A program made the translations under genes and the position numbers. From an uncultured Opitutia bacterium (GTDB taxonomy: Bacteria > Verrucomicrobiota > Verrucomicrobiia > Opitutales > UBA953), in assembly GCA_903879465.1 (NCBI GenBank), contig CAIRLQ010000300.1, positions 1 to 5,271 on the forward strand: a stretch of 5,271 nucleotides of DNA. Direction: 5' to 3'. The number at the start of each line of letters is the position of its first letter. The stretch's first letter is position 1. The notes under the pieces are model-generated. The model searched no databases, was not told the DNA's origin, and saw only the letters and a program-made list of their open reading frames with translations. Positions 1-5,271 of this stretch are shown in pieces.

Positions 1-1107
1 GATGTGGGTAGTGCTGAAATCGAATACGTCCTGGAAGCTTTCCAATCCAATTGGGTTGCGCCGGTGGGACCGAATCTCGATGCATTTGAGGAAGATTTTG
101 CCCAGCTCGTCGGCTCGAAGCATGCGGTGGCACTTTCTTCCGGTACGGCGGCGTTGCATCTCGCGTTGCGTCTCGCCGGCGTCGGCCCGGGCGACGAAGT
201 GCTCTGTTCCTCCCTGACCTTTATCGCCTCGGCTTCGCCGATTACCTATCTCGGCGCCAAGCCCGTCTTCATCGATTCCGAAGAAATCAGTTGGAACATG
301 GATCCGGCGCTCGCCTGTGCCGTTATCGAGCAGAAAGCCAAGGCCGGTCGGCCGCCCAAGGCGCTCGTGCTCGTGCATCTTTACGGCCAAGCGGCTGACA
401 TCGCGCCCATCAAGGCCTGTTGCGATCAGTATGGCGTGAAACTGATCGAAGATGCCGCCGAGGCGCTCGGCGCCACGTATGGTGAAGCCTCGCCGGGATC
501 CTTCGGCCTCGCCGGCATCCATTCGTTTAACGGCAATAAAATCATCACTACTTCCGGCGGCGGCATGCTGGTCACCGATGATACTGAACTTGCGCAGCAG
601 GCGCGCTTCCTGGCGACGCAGGCGCGGGACGCCGCTCCGCATTATGAGCATACCACCATCGGCTATAACTATCGCCTCAGTAATATTTCCGCCAGTATCG
701 GGCTCGGTCAGCTCACGCGGCTCTCTGGTAAAGTCGGCCGCCGCCGTGGTCACTTCAAAGCTTATGCCACCGCCTTCAAGGATCTGCCGGGTGTGACCAT
801 GCAGCCCGAGGCACCGTGGGGACAGTCTACGCGCTGGTTGACCTGTCTCACCATCGATTCCGCCGTCGCGGGCGTCACCCGCGAGCAGGTGCGTCTGGCG
901 TTGGAGAAAGAGAACATCGAATCACGCCCGCTTTGGAAGCCTATGCACCTCCAGCCTGTCTTCGCCGGTGCCGAGATGCACGGCGGCAAGGTCAGTGAAC
1001 GCCTCTTTGCTCAGGGCCTGTGCCTGCCTTCCGGCTCCGCCATGACCGAAGCCGACCGCGACCGAGTCATCGCCGCCGTGAACGCCGCTTTTGGCGTTCG
1101 GGCTTAA
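1..1107 (+). CDS. pglE: PglE-type PLP-dependent sugar-nucleotide aminotransferase (DegT/DnrJ/EryC1/StrS family), 5' partial
   Basis: This is a cytoplasmic aminotransferase that would put an amino group on the C4 keto carbon of a 4-keto-6-deoxy nucleotide sugar, using glutamate as donor. The frame is open from base 1. The first in-frame GTG (base 4) falls inside the conserved N-terminal block (SPPHMGG...E..Y in C. jejuni PglE as I recall it), so the true start lies about ten codons upstream. Visible marks are SNWVAPVGPN near the N-terminus, SSGTAALHLAL for phosphate binding, EDAAEALG with the PLP-ring aspartate at about bases 451-453, and SFNGNKIITTSGGGML with the Schiff-base lysine at bases 538-540. 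Further on are YNYRLSN, ESRPLWKPMH and CLPSGSAM. These blocks match PglE (UDP-N-acetylbacillosamine pathway) better than the dTDP-sugar or perosamine branches. The substrate is inferred: with rmlA and rmlB alongside, a dTDP-4-keto sugar cannot be excluded. The family call is very secure, the pglE symbol moderately so. Confidence 0.9.
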   Translation, partial: DVGSAEIEYVLEAFQSNWVAPVGPNLDAFEEDFAQLVGSKHAVALSSGTAALHLALRLAGVGPGDEVLCSSLTFIASASPITYLGAKPVFIDSEEISWNMDPALACAVIEQKAKAGRPPKALVLVHLYGQAADIAPIKACCDQYGVKLIEDAAEALGATYGEASPGSFGLAGIHSFNGNKIITTSGGGMLVTDDTELAQQARFLATQARDAAPHYEHTTIGYNYRLSNISASIGLGQLTRLSGKVGRRRGHFKAYATAFKDLPGVTMQPEAPWGQSTRWLTCLTIDSAVAGVTREQVRLALEKENIESRPLWKPMHLQPVFAGAEMHGGKVSERLFAQGLCLPSGSAMTEADRDRVIAAVNAAFGVRA

Positions 1108-1115
1108 GCCTGTTT

Positions 1116-1967
1116 ATGACCTTTACGCCTTCAGTCGTGTCGATTGGCGTTCGCCGTAAGGTTCTGCTGGTTATCCCCGCCTGTAACGAAGAGCAGAGAC
1201 TTGAGGCGCCCCTCCGTTGTTATGTGCAGTATGCGCGCGGGTTGCAATATTACGAAGTTCGCTTCCTCGTGGTACTCAACGGATGTCGCGACGGTACAGC
1301 GGAGTTGGTGGCCCGTCTGTGTGGGGAATTTCCCGAGCTTAGCTCGTTGGAATATAAAGAGCCGATCGGGAAGGGTGGGGCGCTCCTCGCGGGATTCCGC
1401 CAAGCGCGTGATGCCGAGTGGGTCGGGTTCACGGATGCCGATGGGGCCACGCCGCCCGACTCCCTCTTCGGCCTGCTCGCCGACCCGGTCGCGGATGTCA
1501 TGGTCGGAAAGCGCGATATGTCCACCCGCCCGTTTGGCCGCCGCTTGGCCAGTTTCTGCTTCAACTCCCTCGTGCGCCTCCTTCTGGGGCTCCGCACGCA
1601 AGACGCCCAGTGTGGAGCCAAGTTTTTCCGGGCCGCGTTTCTTACGAGGATACTAGCTCTGACCGACACCTGCGACATGGCCGTCGACGTCGATCTACTC
1701 TTGGCGGCCCGCGCTACCGGTGCGGTCATGCAAGAGCGTTCCGTGAGCTGGTCGGATCAGCCCGGCTCGAAAGTCCGGGCCCTACATACCTCGGCACTCA
1801 TGTTTCTTTCCGTCTGTCGCCTCTGGTTTCTCCGTCGCTGCCCGTGCATGGTCAGCCGCTGTTTACTTAAAATCAACGAAGCCTGCTACACCTTGATTGC
1901 CGGCCAATCCCGGCGCGGGCTTCCGGGAGCACCGGATAGTCAGTCACCCCATTTTTTATCCGCATGA
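1116..1967 (+). CDS. Family 2 glycosyltransferase, polyprenyl-phosphate sugar synthase (DPM1/DPG synthase) type
   Basis: This 283-residue protein is an inverting GT-A glycosyltransferase that would transfer a sugar from a nucleotide donor to a polyprenyl phosphate or a growing lipid-linked glycan at the inner membrane face. Family marks in order are VIPACNEE (19-26), VVLNGCRDGT (52-61), GKGGALLAGF (85-94), the metal-binding DAD (107-109), QCGAKFF (165-171), DVDLL (191-195) and WSDQPGSKV (212-220). The last is typical of dolichyl-phosphoglucose-synthase-like enzymes. The ATG at 1116 is chosen because it lies 8 bases after the preceding stop and leaves a short lead before the first strand. The frame is open back to a GTG at 1020, but that would overlap the aminotransferase by 88 bases. 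No Shine-Dalgarno is visible, so coupling to upstream translation is likely. There is no long hydrophobic membrane domain, only a short hydrophobic stretch near 226-239. The tail holds five cysteines (234, 242, 244, 249, 257), which is odd for this family. Donor and acceptor cannot be read from the sequence. Confidence 0.88.
   Translation: MTFTPSVVSIGVRRKVLLVIPACNEEQRLEAPLRCYVQYARGLQYYEVRFLVVLNGCRDGTAELVARLCGEFPELSSLEYKEPIGKGGALLAGFRQARDAEWVGFTDADGATPPDSLFGLLADPVADVMVGKRDMSTRPFGRRLASFCFNSLVRLLLGLRTQDAQCGAKFFRAAFLTRILALTDTCDMAVDVDLLLAARATGAVMQERSVSWSDQPGSKVRALHTSALMFLSVCRLWFLRRCPCMVSRCLLKINEACYTLIAGQSRRGLPGAPDSQSPHFLSA
1964..1967 (+). other. ATGA stop-start overlap between glycosyltransferase and methyltransferase
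   Basis: The ATG of the methyltransferase and the TGA of the glycosyltransferase share bases. The 20 bases upstream are pyrimidine-rich (a run of six T at 1952-1957) with no purine-rich Shine-Dalgarno core. This is the classic arrangement for translational coupling, implying that the two proteins are made in fixed proportion. Confidence 0.8.
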
Positions 1968-2599
1968 GTCTGAATATTCAGTATGGCGCAGGTCTCTGCG
2001 GCCCCGCTCATTGGAAGAATTACGACTCCAGTCCCATGTTACGGCTACAGCGGACGCCCTTGCTTAATTTACTGCCCATGGCCCGAAACGGTGCTCCTTA
2101 TCCGAAGACGGTGATTTTTGGCGATGTGGTCGTGGGTTTGCCGGTGGCGAATGGAACGGCTGATTTGGTTTATTGTTCGCACACGCTTGAGCATCTGTCT
2201 TTGGAGGATTGCCGGATTGCCCTGCGGAAAACCTGGCAGATGTTGAAGCCAGGGGGCGTGTTTCGAGCAGTGTTGCCGGATATCCATATCATTTGCCAAG
2301 AGTATCTTCAGGAGGCCGATAAATCCCCAGAAGCTGCCCACAGATTCATCCGCAATACCCACATGGGCCTTGAGACAACGCCCCGTGGCCTGCAGCGGAT
2401 TCGTATGATGTTTTCACGGGACGCGCATCTTTGGATGTGGGACTATCCCGCCATGTCTTCGGAATTGACCACCGCCGGCTTTGTCTCCGTCCGCCGGGCA
2501 TATTTTGGCGACTCCTTGCACAAGGATTTCGCCGAAGTAGAGTCCTTAGGCCGCTGGCAAGGCGCACTCGGCTTCGAGGCCCAAAAGCCAATTGCCTGA
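1964..2599 (+). CDS. Class I SAM-dependent methyltransferase, small polysaccharide-locus type
   Basis: This 211-residue cytoplasmic methyltransferase resembles the type-11 proteins common in polysaccharide loci. Its N-terminus, QYGAG...P..WKNYDSSP (6-24), corresponds to the SAM-binding first strand and the acidic residue after the second strand; relatives usually have GCG where this has GAG. GDVVVGLP (53-60) precedes the motif DLVYCSHTLEHLSLED (67-82). LKPGG (94-98) and VLPD (103-106) follow, as in most class I enzymes. The C-terminal part, with HLWMWDYPAM (155-164) and AGF (171-173), is family-typical but says nothing on substrate. The ATG at 1964 overlaps the glycosyltransferase stop (ATGA) and has no Shine-Dalgarno, so it is probably translated by re-initiation. 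By position it would methylate a sugar residue, a sugar nucleotide or the glycan end, but that is inference. Bases here look less GC-rich than in the next gene. I know no secure gene symbol. Confidence 0.85.
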   Translation: MSLNIQYGAGLCGPAHWKNYDSSPMLRLQRTPLLNLLPMARNGAPYPKTVIFGDVVVGLPVANGTADLVYCSHTLEHLSLEDCRIALRKTWQMLKPGGVFRAVLPDIHIICQEYLQEADKSPEAAHRFIRNTHMGLETTPRGLQRIRMMFSRDAHLWMWDYPAMSSELTTAGFVSVRRAYFGDSLHKDFAEVESLGRWQGALGFEAQKPIA

Positions 2600-2602
2600 G
2601 TT

Positions 2603-2608
2603 AGGAGA
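2603..2608 (+). promoter_or_regulatory. Ribosome binding site of rmlB
   Basis: AGGAGA lies ten bases before the rmlB ATG at 2618, in a short A/T-rich gap after the methyltransferase stop. It is the only strong Shine-Dalgarno match before any start in the window, and it supports independent initiation of rmlB at this ATG. Confidence 0.75.
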
Positions 2609-2617
2609 ATAAAATCC

Positions 2618-3673
2618 ATGAAACTGCTTATCACCGGCGGCGCCGGGTTCATCGGCTCCAATCTAGCACGCCTTGCGATTGCGCAAGGGCATGCCGTGAC
2701 CGTCGTCGACAAGCTGACCTATGCCGGAAATCGCGCTTCGCTCGTCGACCTCGAAGGTCGCCCCGAGTTCGCGTTCATCCAAGCCGATATCTGCGATGCC
2801 GAGGCCATGCGCCAGGCCTTCGCCGTCGTGCGGCCCGATGCGGTGATGCATCTGGCAGCTGAATCGCACGTTGATCGCTCGATTGATGGGCCAGGCGCAT
2901 TTATCGAAACCAACGTCACCGGCACTTTCCAGCTTCTGCAGGCCGCCTTGGGGTATTGGCGCACAATGTCCGGCACGCCTCGCGATGCCTTCCGCTTCCT
3001 CCATGTCTCGACCGACGAGGTTTTCGGTTCGTTGGCGTCAGGCGACCCCGCCTTCAGCGAGGCCACGCCCTACGACCCGCATTCACCTTACAGCGCGAGC
3101 AAGGCGGCCAGCGATCACTTGGTGCGCGCTTGGCATGACACCTACGGTCTGCCTGTGATTGTGACGAACTGCTCGAATAACTACGGCCCGTATCAATTCC
3201 CCGAGAAGCTGATTCCCGTCGTCATCCTGAAATGCCTTCGCGGTGAGCCCATCCCAGTCTACGGGAAGGGGGAGAATATTCGCGACTGGTTGTATGTCGA
3301 CGACCACGCCCGGGCGCTACTTGCCGCAGTGGAGAAGGGCCTTCCTGGCCGCACCTACTGCATCGGCGGTGACAATGAGCGCCGCAACCTCGACCTCGTT
3401 CAAGAACTGTGCGGATTACTCGATGAACTCCGCCCGCGGGCCGACGGCAAGCGGCACGACTCCGCGATCACCTTCGTCGCCGATCGGCCGGGGCACGACC
3501 AGCGATACGCCATAGATGCCGGCCGCGCCCGCGCGGAACTCGGCTGGTCTCCGCAGGAAGATTTCCAAAGCGGCTTTCGTAAGACCGTGCAGTGGTATCT
3601 GGATCACCCGGCCTGGACGCAGGGAATCCTCGACGGTTCCTACCGCCTCGAGCGCCTAGGAAAATCTAATTAA
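2618..3673 (+). CDS. rmlB: dTDP-glucose 4,6-dehydratase RmlB
   Basis: RmlB converts dTDP-D-glucose to dTDP-4-keto-6-deoxy-D-glucose with bound NAD+, the second step of dTDP-L-rhamnose synthesis and the branch point for other dTDP-deoxysugars. At 351 residues it is full length for this extended SDR enzyme. The NAD-binding GGAGFIG is at 7-13 and the conserved AAESHVDRSI at 80-89. The catalytic triplet Thr132-Asp133-Glu134 lies in HVSTDEVFGS, and the active-site pair Tyr158 and Lys162 in YSASK. NNYGPYQFPEKLIP (187-200) and the later IRDWLYVDDH are substrate-side signatures that separate RmlB from UDP-hexose epimerases. The start is the ATG preceded by AGGAGA, 18 bases after the methyltransferase stop. 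The sampled lines are GC-rich, and no key residue is missing. Its functional partner rmlA is separated from it by the flippase gene. The rfbB name is a synonym. Confidence 0.97.
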   Translation: MKLLITGGAGFIGSNLARLAIAQGHAVTVVDKLTYAGNRASLVDLEGRPEFAFIQADICDAEAMRQAFAVVRPDAVMHLAAESHVDRSIDGPGAFIETNVTGTFQLLQAALGYWRTMSGTPRDAFRFLHVSTDEVFGSLASGDPAFSEATPYDPHSPYSASKAASDHLVRAWHDTYGLPVIVTNCSNNYGPYQFPEKLIPVVILKCLRGEPIPVYGKGENIRDWLYVDDHARALLAAVEKGLPGRTYCIGGDNERRNLDLVQELCGLLDELRPRADGKRHDSAITFVADRPGHDQRYAIDAGRARAELGWSPQEDFQSGFRKTVQWYLDHPAWTQGILDGSYRLERLGKSN

Positions 3674-3678
3674 TCTCC

Positions 3679-5082
3679 GTGCCGTTTGCCCGTATCCTTC
3701 GCTCCAGTGCGCTCATGGGCGGAGCCCAGGTCATCTCGCTCGGTGCCGGGTTCATCCGCGCAAAGGTGGTGGCGATAGTCTTCGGGGCGTCAGGGATTGG
3801 ACTCATTGGCGTGCTGAACGCTTTCAACGGTAATATCTCATCTTTCGTCGGCTGGGGTCTGGCCACCTCAGGTGTGCGTGTCATCGCCGGCGCGACGGAG
3901 GCGGAGAGGCCGGCGAAGATTTCCGCCGTGCAGCATTTGGGTCGGTGGCTTAGCTGGCTGGGCCTAGCGATTGTGGCCATTTCGTTCTGGCCGATGGGGA
4001 GGATTACTTTTGCTTCAGATAAATATACGCTCGAGTTGGCCGTCGCCGGACTGGCGGTGCCCTGTCTGGTGGCTTCGGCGGCATGGTCGGCCATCCTTCA
4101 GTCAACGGGCCAGTTGAAGGCCTTGGCCAAGATTCAGGTCTTTGCAGCGTTCGTTGGTCTAGCCCTCGGAGTGCCGTTGATTTACTTCGGTGGCACCCTC
4201 GGCGTGGCCCTGAGCATTTTTTTAGCGGCCGCTGTTGGTGCTGTTGCGCTGAGGCAATCGGCCCGACGGCATTGTCTAGCGGACTCGGCTCTGGTGAAGG
4301 AGGCCGATATTCGTCAACTGTTGGATCTCGGTGGTGCCCTCATGGTGGTTGGCTGGCTCGCCCAGCTTTCGTCCTACTTGGTCCGACTGATCATCATCCG
4401 CGACCATGGTTTAGAGGCTGCTGGGTATTATCAGGCAGCCTTTGCTATCGCTGGTAGCCTGCCTGCCTTCGTTTTCGTTGCCATGGGTGCCGATTTTTTC
4501 CCGCGGATATCCGCTGCCCGTGATGAGAAGGAAGCCGCTCATCTCGCCGAGAAACAAATTCAAGCCGGCCTACTCTTGGGGCTGCCATTACTCGCTGGGC
4601 TTCTCACCATGGGTAAGCTCTGCATTCATCTGCTCTATGCCGACTCGTTTGACGCCGCCATTCCGTTGCTGTCGTGGATGGTTTGGGGGGTATTTCTCCG
4701 TTTAATTGCCTGGCCGCTCGGCTATTGGCTGCTGGCGCGCGGTTCAGCGTCGGCTGTCATCGCATCCGAGACTATCGGCAATGGCGTAATGGTGGTGCTG
4801 CCGTTGGTCTTGATCCCCTATTACGGCCTAACGGGTGCCGCTCTAGGTTTCTGTATCAGCTATGTCATCTATGCGGGTTTAATGATCGTCATTGCTCGTC
4901 GTCGCTCTGGGCTCTGGCTCAGCGCACCAACGTGGCTCAGCATCGCAGCCGCGACCAGCGTTCTGCTGCTTGCCCAGTTCAGCGTGTCGCGCGCTGAGGG
5001 GCTTTATTGGGGGCTGCTCCCGACGGCGCTCATTGCCTTGGGTTGTTTCTGGACCTATCGTCGCGCGCTGCAGGCGGACTGA
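3679..5082 (+). CDS. Wzx-type lipid-linked oligosaccharide flippase (O-antigen translocase, MOP superfamily)
   Basis: This 467-residue inner-membrane protein is predicted to move undecaprenyl-diphosphate-linked repeat units from the cytoplasmic to the periplasmic face in the Wzx/Wzy pathway. I count roughly 14 hydrophobic segments, near residues 11-34, 38-60, 92-108, 118-140, 152-170, 173-191, 218-240, 250-272, 296-318, 327-352, 360-382, 384-406, 417-434 and 441-459, which is the usual range for Wzx. The N-terminal basic/hydrophobic RSSALMGGAQ, the central GYYQAAFAIAG (249-259), AMGADFFPRISA (268-279) and the later VFLRLIAWPLGYWLLA are typical of this translocase family. The chosen start is GTG 3679, 5 bases after rmlB. 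The next in-frame ATG (3715) would remove the conserved ILRS lead into helix 1. An AGGAAA at 3658-3663 is too distant to be a good ribosome site, so coupling to rmlB is likely. The transported glycan cannot be predicted. The symbol wzx is withheld because these proteins are too diverged for orthology. Confidence 0.9.
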   Translation: MPFARILRSSALMGGAQVISLGAGFIRAKVVAIVFGASGIGLIGVLNAFNGNISSFVGWGLATSGVRVIAGATEAERPAKISAVQHLGRWLSWLGLAIVAISFWPMGRITFASDKYTLELAVAGLAVPCLVASAAWSAILQSTGQLKALAKIQVFAAFVGLALGVPLIYFGGTLGVALSIFLAAAVGAVALRQSARRHCLADSALVKEADIRQLLDLGGALMVVGWLAQLSSYLVRLIIIRDHGLEAAGYYQAAFAIAGSLPAFVFVAMGADFFPRISAARDEKEAAHLAEKQIQAGLLLGLPLLAGLLTMGKLCIHLLYADSFDAAIPLLSWMVWGVFLRLIAWPLGYWLLARGSASAVIASETIGNGVMVVLPLVLIPYYGLTGAALGFCISYVIYAGLMIVIARRRSGLWLSAPTWLSIAAATSVLLLAQFSVSRAEGLYWGLLPTALIALGCFWTYRRALQAD

Positions 5083-5101
5083 CCGCTCCACTCTTACTAT
5101 C

Positions 5102-5271
5102 ATGAAAGGCATCATCCTCGCCGGCGGTTCCGGCACCCGACTTCATCCCCTCACTCAGGTCATGAGCAAGCAGCTCCTGCCCGTGTATGATAAGCCGATG
5201 ATCTATTATCCACTGTCCGTGCTCATGCTCGCGGGCATCCGCGAGGTGCTGATCATCTCGACGCCGCAGGA
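5102..5271 (+). CDS. rmlA: Glucose-1-phosphate thymidylyltransferase RmlA, 3' partial
   Basis: RmlA joins dTTP and glucose-1-phosphate to give dTDP-glucose, the substrate of RmlB. Only the first 56 codons (of about 290 usual for the family) are in the window, and the frame is open to the last base. The nucleotide-binding signature GGSGTRLHPLT (residues 8-18) and SKQLLPVYDKPMIYYPL (22-38) are diagnostic. The lysine in SKQLLP contacts the nucleotide in this family, and KPMIYYPL is characteristic of RmlA rather than GalU or GlmU. The start is the ATG 19 bases after the flippase stop. No Shine-Dalgarno is visible in that gap (CCGCTCCACTCTTACTATC), so expression probably depends on read-through from upstream. 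It is the natural partner of rmlB, and rmlC and rmlD would be expected beyond the window. The rfbA name is a synonym. Confidence 0.95.
   Translation, partial: MKGIILAGGSGTRLHPLTQVMSKQLLPVYDKPMIYYPLSVLMLAGIREVLIISTPQ

Noticed and set aside
2..217. 71-codon frame starting with ATG at base 2
   Set aside because: It is out of frame with the aminotransferase, whose conserved residues continue through this region.
1020..1115. Upstream extension of the glycosyltransferase to a GTG at 1020
   Set aside because: It would overlap 88 bases of the aminotransferase gene and add an arginine-rich stretch with no family similarity. The ATG at 1116 gives a normal N-terminus.
1131..1729. Two long minus-strand frames (156 and 159 codons) and a 170-codon plus-strand frame within the glycosyltransferase
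   Set aside because: They lie inside a gene with full GT2 motifs, and their translations are rich in Arg/Ser/Pro with no family signature. They are shadows.
1899..1957. Possible intrinsic terminator: short GC inverted repeats (GCCGG/CCGGC at 1899-1914, CCCGG/CCGGG at 1909-1927) followed by six T
   Set aside because: The stems are only about five base pairs and mutually exclusive, the T run is 25 or more bases past them, and all of it lies inside coding sequence just before an overlapping gene.
3715..3717. ATG as an alternative flippase start
   Set aside because: It would drop the basic ILRS lead that normally precedes helix 1 in this family and widen the gap after rmlB to 41 bases. The GTG at 3679 is preferred, though not proven.
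3666..4094. 142-codon open frame on the minus strand over the rmlB end and flippase start
   Set aside because: It is antisense to well-supported genes, shows no recognisable motif and has a low-complexity Ala/Pro composition typical of shadow frames in GC-rich DNA.

Overview
This window is an interior slice of a surface-polysaccharide (O-antigen or exopolysaccharide) biosynthesis locus. All six genes lie on the + strand and are packed like one operon. The four internal genes are complete, and the first and last run off the window ends. The DNA is moderately GC-rich and strongly coding throughout. Nothing fixes the organism: a Gram-negative-type bacterium is likely, because of the Wzx-type flippase and RmlA/RmlB. 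The composition and the scarcity of Shine-Dalgarno sites would suit a Verrucomicrobiota- or Proteobacteria-like genome, but that is a low-confidence guess.

Layout: (1) bases 1-1107, a PLP-dependent sugar aminotransferase of the PglE type, missing roughly its first ten residues; (2) 1116-1967, a family-2 glycosyltransferase of the dolichyl/polyprenyl-phosphate sugar synthase type with an unusual cysteine-rich tail; (3) 1964-2599, a small class I SAM-dependent methyltransferase whose ATG overlaps the stop of gene 2; (4) 2618-3673, rmlB, dTDP-glucose 4,6-dehydratase, the only gene with a clear ribosome binding site; (5) 3679-5082, a 467-residue Wzx-type lipid-linked oligosaccharide flippase; (6) 5102 to the window end, the first 56 codons of rmlA, glucose-1-phosphate thymidylyltransferase.

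How they fit together: RmlA makes dTDP-glucose and RmlB converts it to dTDP-4-keto-6-deoxyglucose, the branch point for dTDP-L-rhamnose and other deoxysugars. rmlC and rmlD are not in the window and may lie downstream. The PglE-type aminotransferase points to a second branch, a 4-amino-4,6-dideoxy sugar of the UDP-bacillosamine kind. Its dehydratase and acetyltransferase partners would have to lie upstream. The GT2 enzyme and the methyltransferase would assemble or decorate the glycan, and the flippase would move the finished lipid-linked unit across the inner membrane.

The gaps between genes are 8, -4, 18, 5 and 19 bases, so there is no non-coding stretch of any size. I saw no convincing promoter, terminator, RNA gene, mobile element or CRISPR. 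I found no clearly new system. The oddest features are the cysteine cluster in the glycosyltransferase tail, the flippase gene lying between rmlB and rmlA, and a compositional dip over the methyltransferase gene.
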